DNA of 64,000 nt. Source: Gyromitra esculenta. Its lineage: Eukaryota; Ascomycota; Pezizomycetes; Pezizales; Discinaceae. The translations under genes were made by a program, and so were the position numbers. Positions 47,065-59,539 of the stretch are shown piece by piece. The notes beneath the pieces are model-generated. The model was given only the letters and a program-made list of their open reading frames with translations. It was not told the DNA's origin and ran no database searches. How positions within the stretch are numbered: the stretch's first letter is position 1; every line of letters begins with the position of its first letter. The stretch spans positions 2,108,001-2,172,000 of the forward strand of contig JBCAML010000007.1 of NCBI GenBank assembly GCA_038503075.1, read 5' to 3'.

Positions 47065-47881
47065 TTACAAGAAGGGCACGAGAGCCTCTGGCAAGATCCT
47101 GGCGATAGCAGGGCCACTTGGGGGCTCGATTGATTGGTAGTAACTACGGAAATAAATTAGCGGTACGCAATCGTATGTAAAATTAGCCAAATCGTGGGCA
47201 AAACTTACGTTCCCCACCAAGGTCCAGCAGCCCACCACAAAGCTCCAAGCCAGACTCCACTCTGTTGCATCGAGCAAAGCGCACCCTTGACAGCGGCGAT
47301 ACATGCGTCGTTGCTACCAGCTCCGATTTCACCCAACAATCCCTTCTTGTTGTTTGCCTTGAGCCAGGCAGTAGCTGCTGCAAGTCTCTCTACACCAATG
47401 GTGGATGAAACACAGGTTGGCGAGGTACCAGAGCCATCACTATCAAGATATTGATGCATCTCTGTATTATTGTCAGTTTCTGTGAGTAGCAAAACCGGGA
47501 TTGTGTAATCAAATGGTTTATATACCGTAAACAATGTTGTTGTTCGGGTCAGTAGCGGTGGTGGTGGGTGTGCCAGTGGCAGTTCCAGGAATACACTGAG
47601 AGTAGTCTATCAAAGTCAGAGAGAACTCAGTGTAATTGCAGAGTACGGGGCGAACATACAATCATTCAACTTGCTGCAGTAATATCCACTGACACAGGTA
47701 GTGGCACCGGTCCATGTTACACCACCACCTAGATTTCACATTAACTCTTTGTTCAACGGCATGGATTCGAAGCCTCTAATACAAGGAATTGGCCAAACAT
47801 ACATTGACCCCAAGCAGACTGTTGACCAGCAACAAATGCTGGGAGTGCTGAAGCAGCAGCGAGAGCTAAAACGGTCTTCAT
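47065..47881 (-). CDS. CBM1 fused to the C-terminal third of a GH5 endoglucanase (internally truncated)
   Basis: Five exons (47881-47803, 47728-47660, 47606-47526, 47461-47209, 47143-47065) give 186 residues. A signal peptide ([19 protein letters not shown]) is followed by a complete fungal cellulose-binding CBM1 ([20 protein letters not shown] ... YYSQC) and a short Thr linker ([12 protein letters not shown]). The chain then enters directly at [18 protein letters not shown], a motif deep inside GH5_5 endoglucanases, and continues normally to the end ([20 protein letters not shown]). The first two thirds of the barrel, including the NEP acid/base motif, are absent, while the nucleophile region (KGLLGEIG) remains. 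The joint lies within one exon and is in frame, so it is not a missed intron. Hydrolytic activity is unlikely; cellulose binding is likely. A TATAAG lies about 105 bases upstream. A recent deletion or an assembly collapse could also explain it. Confidence 0.8.
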
Positions 47882-50301
47882 CTTAGGCAGAGAGAGAATG
47901 GAAGCAGACTGGTCGAAGTCTTGGGCTTGGTAGTTCACGGTGGTGATGGAACGAAAAAAATTCAAGTGGGAAGTACAATCATCTTATATTCACTCCCCTT
48001 TACCTTTCTCGCGAGCAAGTTTTTTCTCGTGTTCCTCCTCCCCGCGGCCTTCGTGATCTTGAAATTAGTTGCAGGGACCTATTTAGGTATCGAGCGGAAA
48101 ATGTGGAGAAATGCAAGCACCACTACCTCGATATTCAATTAAGGATGGTTAATTGAACGCCGAAGTATACTTGTGACAATTCCAACCAGGGGTTGTTTCT
48201 ACGAGGAGTACCCATGAGGTTCTGCAAAGAGCCAATCGGAGATTTTGCTGGTAGAAAGCAAACCCCGTAGTGAAGTATCCACTCGTCCGCTCGCGATCGG
48301 TAAGTAGGGGCGGGGAGATCCGCAGCGCAGGTCCGGAGAGTAATCAGCCTGTTCATCGGTCGCCCACAAAAGCTTATTATACCAAGGGAGAGCGCCCGAA
48401 AATTCCGAAATTTTCGGCGGGGTGGCTCCACACATAGTACCTGGAGCATGGATCCATATGTCCGCCGCAAGGAGAATGGTTCCTGGGCAGTACTCTACAA
48501 GTGCTCTGCCTAATTTCTCTTGCAGAATACGCCTAGGTATTTGCCCTTCTGAAATTCTAACTGACACTAAGCCATTCGGCCAGTTGTTCCGGATTTAAGA
48601 AAGGATCCAGTTAGTAAGAACCTCAACCGGAAGGAATTGATTAAAGATTGCCTTGAGCGTAGGCTATGCGCTCAGAGTTAGATAGCGATGGTCATAGATA
48701 GTGGAGAGTACATGCACAGCTACTCGATTAATGCAAACTAGAGCCTCTCCCGCCTAGAGTTAACTAGGCAACTCCTTATATTACTAGAAATCCAAGGTTG
48801 ATATGAAGGGCCAAGGGTCGGGTTACGCGCGTCCAACGGCCCTTTAGATAATGAAGGATTAAAGGGGCAGCTATAGTTATAGTGGCCATGGAGTACGGTC
48901 AATCCTGAATTACATTTCCACGCCACGGCAATCTGGAATCAACCCCGGAAATATATCGCCTGATCAGGGGATGCCTTCCAATATTTACCACTCAATTTAT
49001 CAAGATATATTCCACCGTGATTCGTTTGTTCGAGAATAACTGTTGAAATTCTTCGTGAGAAATTATCCTGGAGCTAACTACTATCTAGTAGGCGATATAT
49101 CTGCCTAACAAACTACCAAATCAAATAAAAACTGTGTAAACTTATCGCTTTCATGAACCAATATATATCACGATCACTCATCATCACCACCACGCCCAGG
49201 CAAATAATTTATTAACGGCAAATGCCGTTTTTTGGGGGGGACTAATTTAGGAACTTATGATGAGGGTTCCGGGACATTAATCTTGTGATGCATTGAAATC
49301 GGAAAATTTATAGATCACTCGAACAGCAGTCGAAGGCCCAGGGAATAACAAGGGTAAAAAGGCGGGAAAAAAAGGGGCTCGGGGAGATAGCTATAAGTTC
49401 TCCGGAAAGTTCCAATTATCCAGGTTTTGTTTGTTCTTCCTTTCTATCAGGCTTCCTGCATTAATTCTCCTCGAAATCGTCGTGTCTCCACCATTGAAGG
49501 AACGGAGATCATATCTCCTCTCTCCGTCCGTCTACCTCCAAAGTTCATATATCTAGTATTTTCAGTCGGAATGCTCTTCCTGTTTGCAAAGATAGACAAG
49601 GGCTCACAGGATTAGGCCTAACATCCACTCGTCCTCATCCTATCTCCAACTTCGGTTTTAAAGGATCGTCCAACTATATCAGCCGAAACTTCAGCTCTTG
49701 ACTTGTTTTGACTCCACACAGAAGCTGGGTGCAAGAAATGATCCACCAATAACCACGTGTTTTCCCTGATCCCCTGGTCAGTATCTTTTGGGCTTGGAAT
49801 TTTCCTCTTTACAACTAAGGGTTCCATCATAAACCTTCTTATCAAGCGCAGGATCAGATTGGTACAGAAACCTTCAGGAGCCCATTATTTAAGATCAAGT
49901 CCGGAGCTCGACCCGCCGTAAAACCAGTTTCGGTTATCGCTTCCTCTAGCATGCGGTAAGAGTACCACAGCCCGACCCACACCCACCGAACTTGATCTAT
50001 TAGATGAGGCCTCCAGATTCGCCCAGTATGTTCGGGAGCCAATTTCCACTAGCCCCTATGATCTAGTCGAAATGCGTTTAGGGCTCAATCCGGATATCAC
50101 GGCACGAATACTACAGATTCCCTACAGGAACACATGCCTAGCAGCCCTAGCAATTCCTAGTAATTGGATATTACACCACCAATTATGAACCCCAGCATCC
50201 CCTCTTTTCTACCTGGCATCGTTGCAGATCAACAGATTAACTCTATCTCGAGTTCTACCAAAGATGCACACACCACCCTCTATACCACCCGAGTCAATGA
50301 G

Positions 50302-50720
50302 TCAATATACACATTTCCCACGCGAAAAGCCGGAGGTTATGTGCTAATTTATGTGTTTCTAGAGGGCCTTTGACAGTAATGTATCATAGGATGCATTACT
50401 CTACACATTTCCTAGTCTTTTCCTCCTCAGATACACATTAAATAAGCATTTCCTGATGCCTTTCCCGAGTACACATTTCCTATTGCGTTTTCTGATGCTT
50501 TACCCACTATAATTTTGGCGGTGTTAAGACGCATTACCTGATTCATTCACAAGTCCAACAATCCCATATATTACTAATTCATGAGGAAATATACACATTA
50601 TTCCCTGACGCTTTACCAACCCAATATTTGGCTGGAGAAAACGATTCATTTACTGATACTTTACCCATACAAATATTTTGCAGTAAAAATTGGCGTATTA
50701 CCTAACGCATTGCCTCAAGT
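50302..50720. repeat. degenerate minisatellite
   Basis: The core TACACATTTCC recurs near 50308, 50402 and 50469, with shorter TACACATT forms near 50431 and 50591. The core TGATGCTTTACCC recurs with variation near 50455, 50493, 50606 and 50654. Neighbouring copies are about 38-60 bp apart and partly decayed. Confidence 0.5.
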
Positions 50721-53700
50721 GGTGAGCCTTCGTTGTAGCACCATCAACTTGGACATGGATCCAATATTACTTGGTTTCATATCGAGTACTGCTACAGCTT
50801 AGGAATACTTCGTCTTGGTTGAAAAAGAAAACTAAGACAGTTATGTCGCCTACAGCCACCTCTCGCTAGGCCTTAAGGCACTTCCGTCAGTGTACCAAAA
50901 AAACTAAAAGAACCCAACCCAGTATTGAAACTCGAAATGCCCGTTAGGTACTTTATCTTACTTAATAAGTGGCGCATACGGACCCCAGATGGTTTTCAAA
51001 CCCCCTCTAACTAACTGATTACCGCCATCTAAGTATTTAGCGAATAAGCATGGATCTATCGCGATAGCAAAAGAGGATATATATGCGTATGACCTAATCC
51101 AATTATTTGCGGGGTAGTATTTAGTTTTCGTTTAGATTAGCTATGCATACTTTTTAATTTTAATTTTAAAATGCGAGAATAATGTACAAGGCACATGGTA
51201 ACGTGACTTAACAAAAAATCCCTTTTTATATAGCAAACAAAATTAAATTGGGGCTATTGAACGCGAACTCTTGAGCCGCAATCAACCGACTACATTTGAA
51301 TATCCAATCCTACTAATAATCATTGTTTGGGCCCAACACCACCCTTCTTTAGACCCTTGAGCTTGTTTTCCGAATGCTACACATACCTTTGTCTCAACTA
51401 AAACTTGGGCCAATTCCAGCTCACCAAAGAGGACACAGAGCAATAAATCTAGAAAAATTGGAGTATGAAAAAAAGTTATCTCGGGGTAGAGTGACTTCTA
51501 GCATGCTCATGTTTGCCATCCTATAAGCCACACAAAGTAAAAAAAACACTCCTAAATTTAGGTATCGGCCAGTTCACAGATTTCACTTTGAAGATCGGCC
51601 AGCCGATATGTCAAGTTGCACGGTTTATAAACCGGTTGGCCCATTTGTAAACCGGCATTCTTGACAAACGGGTCAGAACACATACAAATGTACGTGTGGC
51701 TACAGTACTCACGTGCACTAAAATTACTTCGCCCCCCTACATTCTTAATCGTCATATATGTACACACGTGCATATATATGCTCTATTTAAGCTTTGGGTC
51801 TAATAGTTTATGCCCCATAACAGTTATCAATTACTGCATGTAACCTAAGGGTATATTCATGATTACAAAGAAACTACATATACAGATTTGATGACAATTC
51901 GCTGGTGATTATAAGACCACAAGTGCGACTACAGCTGGTTGTGCGCCACGAGATGTATGACTAGTTTTCGGGATCTGACGGCTTTTAAATTGACATATCC
52001 CTAAACTCCCCAGCAGCAACAAGAAGTTTCGGGCGAAGGTCGTGCCATGAAGATCTGCTATAGATATCGTCCAAATTCGGTTCATTCGGCCCACTAAGTA
52101 GAGTAATCCCGAGTAATCCGTATACCCAACAATATATCGGAGAATTACTACATATGCATATCGGTATTGCGGTTCAGTTGATCAATGAAATCCTCACCGC
52201 CGTCAACGGCAGTACGGCAATACGGTAATACGGCATTTCGAAATAAAATACTGGCCGAAAATTAAAACCGTTCTGCGAAGCTGGGTTCTGTCCATCAAAG
52301 TGCCAGTGCAGGATATTACATATAGTCATTGCAACATATCTTTATACACTTACAGCTACTGTTATAAGTGATGCTTGAAGTTTACCGCAAGTGCTAGCTG
52401 CATCCAAACTATGAGACAGGAGCAAGATATGGAACATGAGACTATCTCGACGATTCCAACAGCATCCTAGCGATTTCAGTAGTGCGGAGAGCTCGGTTAG
52501 AGGACAGGTAGTAGACCCACGACTATTCTACTTAAGCTTTTGCCCTACCTGGTACACAATTTTATTTACAAACAGTATGGATGGCACACTACATAATCCC
52601 CCGGTCTGATTACTGTGGCACTGCAGTCATGATATTAATTTCGCTCGAACCCAGATCTAGCTCTTGGCAGGGAAACGACGCGCTGCATATCTAGGGGCCT
52701 TGTTGGCTTGCAATTATCGAGTGATCTCACATGACTGTGTCCATCAGCCGCTGAAAATGTGACATCTACATGTGCATGGCTATATGTGTATATACAATCT
52801 CGATGATTTAACTCATTTCTTGTTCCTGAATTTGTCCATAGATATAGACTGGTTAAAAATTACATGTGTGTCCTGAGAAGCTTAAATCTAGACCGACAGA
52901 TCTACAGGCCTGCATTCACAGAGCAGATTCGGATATATATGGTTACCATTCGTCCCTAGCAAGGATTTTACAACCAACTGCGCACCATCCAGATAACTAG
53001 CTTCGATCTCATATCCCGGGAAAAAGGTCTGAGTGGTGTTGCAGATTGTCTCTCATTTCTTGGGAAAGAAATATTGCCTCGAAGTTGAATATATTTACCA
53101 AACCTTCCTGGTACATTCTCATCAGGACATGTTAGTAGCCTGAGCTGAGCAAGAACAGACGTATCACTTGTTTCAGAATACCGGCAACTGACCCGCGGGA
53201 ATATCGTAGAGACTGTTTGTCCGAGCGTATCATTTAGTTAGAAGCGTAAGGAGGGTGGAAGTATGCGCGTACACCGATGCATGCGCGCAATGGGCGGAGC
53301 TCACGCTTTCTCACTCGCCATCTAAATCGGATTGAGACATTGAGAGACGAAGACGTGCGCTTAAGCCTAGTGTTTCTTTCCATTCGTGTTGGTCGCACAC
53401 GCATTTACCAACGCACAAGTAGCATATATATTGGCACGCCGCTTTTGCAGAGGCCGTACAGAAGCGTGTTGGGCCGGACCAAGAGTATCTCTTTTTTTTT
53501 CTAGGTGTCTTGGTGTGTAGGCCGAGTGATAGATTTAGAGGAATAGGCAAATCTAATTTCTGAAAACTTGAGAATCGGGGTCCCAGTACTCTGAGGATAA
53601 TTTTCCACGGGTTACGGGATGACCCTATGCAAGCGTAATCGGATCTATTATGAGCATTCTATTTTCTCGATGAGCATCGTCAGCCCGTGCTGAGACACGA

Positions 53701-55440
53701 TGTCAAATATTTCGGCATCGGAAATTTCAGGCACGGCGAACAGATCCGGAGGTGAGACGCAGTCACTAGCAGAGGCTCAGGAGAAACTTGCATGTAAGTG
53801 AATCAAGGTAGGTAACTGTGGGCTTGATTTCTCGGGTAGAACGATGGCATCTCGGATGGAAAGTGTAGGTGTCATCCGGGCCGTGAGCTTTGAGTATGGA
53901 TGTTGAGTTCCAAGAGCCGAACCCGTTCAGATTCAAATCCGCGAGTCCTGCCGGTTGGTTTAAAGTTAACGTTGGGTGGCTTTCTGGGGTCGAGAGGAGT
54001 TAGGTCCCAAGATGCGAGTGACGAGAATTATGAGGCATGGACCGAGGACAAAGTTGGTATAGGGCTGATACTGGCGCTTCCAGCCCGCCTGGGGAGCCGA
54101 GGGGTTTAAATTTACATGTACCAATATGTCCTCTACAGCTACATCACATGATAACTCGCATTATATTGCTATTAAAAACAAGAGGGTTCAGTAAGGGTTG
54201 AAGAGGACATCCTCACCTATTTGCGGATGTTTCTTTCGTAATATTAACCTTGGCTGGAGAGTTGGAGAGTTGGAGTTTAGGGTTGTCATGGTATGGTAAA
54301 CTTACCCCCCTGTTGGACATGGTATTCTAAACTTTCGCTCGACATGTTCGATTGAAACCAGATGAGAAATTGCTTTTAATCATCGCTAGAGTAGAGTTTC
54401 CCGTTTCGAGTAATGGTGCCTGGGATGATTTGAGCCGGGCCCTGCAAGCCACTCCAAGGATTTCGGTTCATGGCGCCAGCCAGCGATAGGATCCAGCGCT
54501 ACATGTTTGAAGCTCTCTGTTTCAGTTCGCCGTGGCACATCTAGAGTAGAAGCAGTTGCTAGAACAAGGGCCCAGCGGTTTCCGTTAATGTTCGCTGGGA
54601 GGCAAAGCCCAGAACATATAAACGGAGTGATACTGTATGCGCAACAACCTGATTTGATTTGGCATAAGTCGGGGAATCCATGTCCCAATGCTAATCAATG
54701 CAATTCCTTCTCTCCATCAGCACCCATATTCTGGGAGGTGGGGGAACTAACGTGGCATGCGAGCAAGACACACGATGGTAGAGAAGAAAGAAAAAAACCT
54801 CGTTTCCCACGGCTTCAGCTACCGCCTCACTAATTCCCCACAATTGCAAGGATCTCCCCAACCGTTCCCCTGCCCAGGCTTTTGGTGGGATGGAGCGTCG
54901 CGTTCTAACTCCCGACAAGACACTCTAGCCGGAAACCTCCAGACGAAGGACGAAATAACCATAAATCTGTGACAGTCCACGAAAGCATATGATTAGCATC
55001 GCCAAGCAATTGATCGAGAAGTCCATTGAAGATAGAAATCATAGCTTAGCGCACGTACCGCTACTTTGTTCTCTGATGGAAAGGACCTGTGCATTGATGG
55101 CATCTGCAACGTGGCTAAAAGAACGTGGGGTCGGAAGGAATGCTGTCCCAAGTCGAGAAACGGCTATCCCTTCTGGAACCGACTCATGAATCACGAGGGA
55201 GGTGGCGTCCTCTACCATTGAAATCGCTGAGCAAGAGTTCTGTGAGTCCTGATCTAGATAGCAATGCAGACAAGAATTCGAGGGGAGTTAAACCACGGTT
55301 TCGCGTCAGGATCGCTTATTGCGATCGGCACACCATGAGGCACGTATTTACACACATGGCTAACTACCGTATCGTTTCCAGTTTTTTCGTTGGTGGTGGT
55401 ATTGTTTTTAACACTATTGTGCGATTCGAGTAGAGGTCGT

Positions 55441-55475
55441 AGCAGTAGTAGCAGTCAGTAGTAGCAGTCAGTAGC
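55441..55475. repeat. short tandem repeat, 13-bp unit
   Basis: AGTAGTAGCAGTC-type units are repeated about two and a half times. Confidence 0.75.
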
Positions 55476-56473
55476 TACGCAGGCACTCTAGCTACGAACT
55501 CTGTAACTTTAGCAGTAAACATATACCTAGGCTACTTGCGCGGCTTGTGGGAATTAAACCGATACAAAACCGTGCGTGGTAAGTGCTGCCACGGCGTCAC
55601 ACCTGTCAATCGCCTTTCACATCGGGCATCCGGAAACCACGCTTTCCGAAGCTCGTGCTAGCGGTTTGGATGATTTGCACACCGTATATATGGATATATA
55701 ATTTAGTGAGATATGGAAAAGGGGTGTTTACGTGAGAGGCCGTGCGCCGCCTAAATCTGCGTGCTCAGCTTCCTGGTCCTCACGCCCAAGCCAAGAATGG
55801 GGTGACTGGAGAACCAGGTACGTAGAGTAGGTAGCACGTTTTTTCTTCCTCTTTTTTCTTCCTCTTGGCTGTAGGGGCTTTTGTTTGTGGTCTGCTAGGT
55901 AGCGAGGGTTCGGTAGATATCTACACCTTATAACTTCAACTATATACTTAGTGCAGAGTTCTGGTAGAAGCATGACCAGTGGCGGATGGTGGGCACTATT
56001 CCTACTATCGGCGGATCGCTAATGGCATCAACGCGGGGCATCTAAGCGATGGCTGCAGAGTAATGTACGTGTAAAGTGCTCCAAGTAACGAGGCATGGGT
56101 AAAGGGTCAAGGGTTCAGTTCCCCCTCCTCTGAATTACTGATTGATTGGGATCCCTCATTGAAATCCAGGCCCCATGGTAAAGAGTCCCCGTATTCTGGC
56201 CTACCCACGCTCTGTCTACCCCAGCTCTCGCTGCCAACTTCTACTTAGCTATTTGTTAATATTCCCTACGATCCCCATTGCCATCCCCGACCTGTCTACT
56301 TGTGATCATCGTTATGGTTCTCTGTCCCTGGAGACCCCAACCCTATGCCAGGTTGACGGGATAGAAATTCGATTATTTATTTTCTGCGCGACACCCTCTC
56401 CAGTAAGGGTCATTTAGTAGTCCCTATCCCCCCCCCACCGGGATCGCTGGTTTACTCTTCCCTCCTTCCAGCC

Positions 56474-58488
56474 ATGGCGCTGGACCCATCGAGTCACGGG
56501 AATGGAGATGCACCACAATTTCAATATCAGGTGGAAAGCTATGAGCTCGACGAAAACACGAAAACACCGGGAGTGATTGCGACGGATTCAAACCAATCTT
56601 CATACCTTGGATCGTTCCCTTCTCTGACGGCCCCGTTATCGAGCGACCAACAATACATTAGGACTGTTTCCAATGTCGAATTTGCAAAGGCTTTGTTGGC
56701 TCAGAGGCCGAGCCCATGGACGAAGCCCATGTTTAAACTATACTATTTCCTTTTTGTGGCTTTCATGTCGTCTGCAATCAACGGTTACGACAGTTCCGTC
56801 ATGGGAGGAATCAATGCTATGAAACAATATCAAAAGTATGTTTCTGAGTGCTCTTGAGCTTGTGTATCGCGGTATACCACTGGTTTCTGATTCTTTGGTG
56901 TCCTTGTAGATATTTCGATATGCAAACTCTTGGATCTACCACCGGAATCGTTTTCGTCATTTACTCGATCGGTCATTTCAGTGGCAGTTTTGTCAGTGGC
57001 CCGTTGTCAGATTCTTGGGGACGGAGGTGGGGCTTGTTCACTGGCGCTGCCATCACCGTTTTTGGTACTTGTGTTCAAGCCACCTCAACGGGACATCCAC
57101 AATTTATACTCGGAAGGTTTTTACTGGGGTTGGGTGCGTCCATCCTGACGACGGCTGGTCCAACCTATGTAGCTGAGATGGCGCACCCTGCCTGGAGAGG
57201 AACGTTAACCGGACTCTACAACACTTGGTATTTCGTTGGAGGGGTATGATTCTACTATCGTTTCTAAGGTTCTGGATGTAGGGACTGATGGCGTTCTCGC
57301 AGATATTGGCAACGTGGATAATGTATGGATCTGAGAGGAGTACCACAGAGTTAGCATGGCGGATTCCGATATGGTTTCAACTCACTCCTGCCGGTTTGCT
57401 TCTGGTTACGTGTCTCTGGTGCCCGGAAACTCCAAGATGGGTATGCCAGGCTTCCCTACACTTCCATGGCCCGAATCGACTAACATGATCACCGTTCTAG
57501 CTCGTTTCCAACGATCGTTGCGAAGAGGCGATCAAGGTGATGACGATGTATCATGGCGAGGGAAATCGAAAGTCGCCCATAGTCCTTCTCTCTTATAAAG
57601 AAATGCTCGAAGAGATCGTCATTTCAGGTTCCGACAAGAGATGGTGGGACTATTCCGAGCTCTACAGCACGACGGCGGCCAGGTGGAGGATGGCCAGCGT
57701 TGTTTCCATCGCTTTCTTCTCGCAGTGGTCTGGGAATGGTGTCGTGACTTATTTCATGCCGGTTCTTCTCGCAAACATCGGGATAGCCGATGAAGGGACA
57801 CAACTTCTCCTCAACGCGATCCTGATGGTGCTCGAATTCTGCGTGGCCGTTGTTGGAGCTTTCCTGGTGGACCGCGTTGGCCGTCGTCCAATGCTCCTGC
57901 TGGGAACAGCGCTGTTCATCGTGTGGTGGACTACCATAAGCATTCTCGCGAGTTTTTACGGTCACGAAGACAACACGAACCGTTACGGCACTCGCTCGGT
58001 AGTTGCCTTCATCTACCTATTTGGCATCACGCACTCGTTCGCATACACACCGTTGCAGATGCTCTATCCCGTTGAATGCCTATCATATGAGACTCGAGCG
58101 AAAGGCATGGGTGTGTACAATTTCTTTGTCAACGTGGCGGCTGTCTTCAACACGTACGGGATGTCAAATATCATCGAGAAGATTGATTGGAATTTTTGTT
58201 TCATCTACATAGCCTGGGACGTGATCGAGCTCATTTTCATATACTTCCTGTAAGTTCCGGATCCCCGTAAGATCTAGATCACGCTCTCACAACTAACACG
58301 ATAATAGATTCGTAGAGACGAAAAACAGAACACTCGAAGAGATCAACGAGATATTCAAGTCGTCGAATCCGAAACGGAGATCGTTGCTGAAACACGTGAT
58401 ACTCGTGACGGGCGAAGGTATTTTGTACCAAGGGATCGCCGGGGAAGGAGATGGAGTGCACGAAACCCAAGTTGTTTCGCCTGCATGA
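56474..58488 (+). CDS. MFS sugar transporter
   Basis: Five exons (56474-56835, 56910-57243, 57303-57440, 57501-58249, 58308-58488) give 587 residues and twelve predicted spans. Sugar porter signatures are all present: NGYDSSVMGGI at TM1, DSWGRRWG between TM2 and TM3, GRFLLGLGAS, PETPRW rebuilt up to the third intron, DRVGRRPMLL between TM8 and TM9, YPVECLSYETRAKG, and VETKNRTLEEI after TM12. The N-terminal 75 residues are hydrophilic and acidic. It belongs to the hexose/lactose-permease branch of fungal porters and would import mono- or disaccharides across the plasma membrane by proton symport; the actual sugar is unknown. It lies downstream of the cellulose-active genes across an 8.6-kb desert, so co-regulation is only a guess. 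Confidence 0.9.
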
Positions 58489-59539
58489 GGATCGATTAGG
58501 GACAGCATCATGCGCGCTGTACGATATATATGACAAGCCCAGGGTTTGTTGAAGGAGTTAGGGGTTTGCATTATATACCTACTTAAAGTTTAATTTTTAG
58601 TTTTTTTTTCTCTTTATCCTCATCTTACTTTCTTCCCTAGCTTTTGTTTTATTTTATTTTTGGCCCAAGGCTCGGGGGCTAATGTGACGACGAGTTATGA
58701 ATCTCCTTTGACGAATGTATATCTATCTGCGCTGTCTATGTGTTTACAAAAAGCAATCCGTTTAAGTCTGATACATGCTTGCGTAGATAGTGTGTGGCGA
58801 ACCGCTATGTGGGATGTCTCATCTAGGTGGCTGGCATTAATATCACAGAACCTGGAACCTGGACCTGGAGGTGATTTGTTCCATCTGAAAGTTACGCATC
58901 TCTACCGTGAATGGTAAAGAAGGGAGTGAGATACTACATGTACAATACTCTACTATAGTGAGACCAAGCTCTAAATCAACTAAAAGTTGTTCTCCGACAC
59001 TAACAAAGATTCGCGATGTTGAGTATACTGTAGTCCAACTACACTATACCGCTGCTGGTAGTTGCCGTTACTCTTTTTCCCTTTCTAGTTATATCCTCCG
59101 CATTGCTGTTCTTTCTGCAACTGGCTGCGAAGGAATTGGTCAGAGCGAACATGATAGAATGATAGCTATGGACATACGCAGTACCAACGGATTGATTTTC
59201 TACTCTACTCTGGCCATTCACGTAACATTTCGCGATCTTAGGATCGTTTGATCAGTAATCCCCATTGCTCCTCCGGTAATTGGAGTCGAGATTAGAAAAG
59301 TCTGCAGGCGATCCGCTTACACCCGCTGCATCTCCAAGACTTGGCCTTCGGCGGGCCATTCATGTTCATTTGCGTCACTCCGGCGTCCTTGGTCGTGATC
59401 ACCGATGTAAGACATTCCCCTCTGTCTACAGTGCAAGCACAACTTCACAAAGAAAGAAAACCTCCCTTGTATGCTCCTGGTAAACCAACGTTAGGCCATA
59501 GTTAAACCTCTCGAACGTTAAACTTCTCGAGCGACAGCT
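58489..59539. other. intergenic region
   Basis: T-rich 3' flank of the sugar transporter (about 58590-58655), then sequence with no credible gene, then the promoter of the BRE4-like gene. Confidence 0.45.

Larger units (their letters stand above)
47882..56473. other. about 8.6-kb gene desert
   Basis: I find no open frame with a recognisable domain on either strand. A short hairpin lies near 48396-48418, degenerate minisatellite units at 50302-50720, a local ATACGGCA-type repeat near 52205-52236 and a 13-bp repeat at 55441. The rest is AT-rich and featureless by eye; the last few hundred bases are the sugar transporter promoter. Confidence 0.45.

Noticed and set aside
53908..53960. GATTCAAATCC, resembling a tRNA T-arm
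   Set aside because: No A box at proper distance and no pairing acceptor stem.
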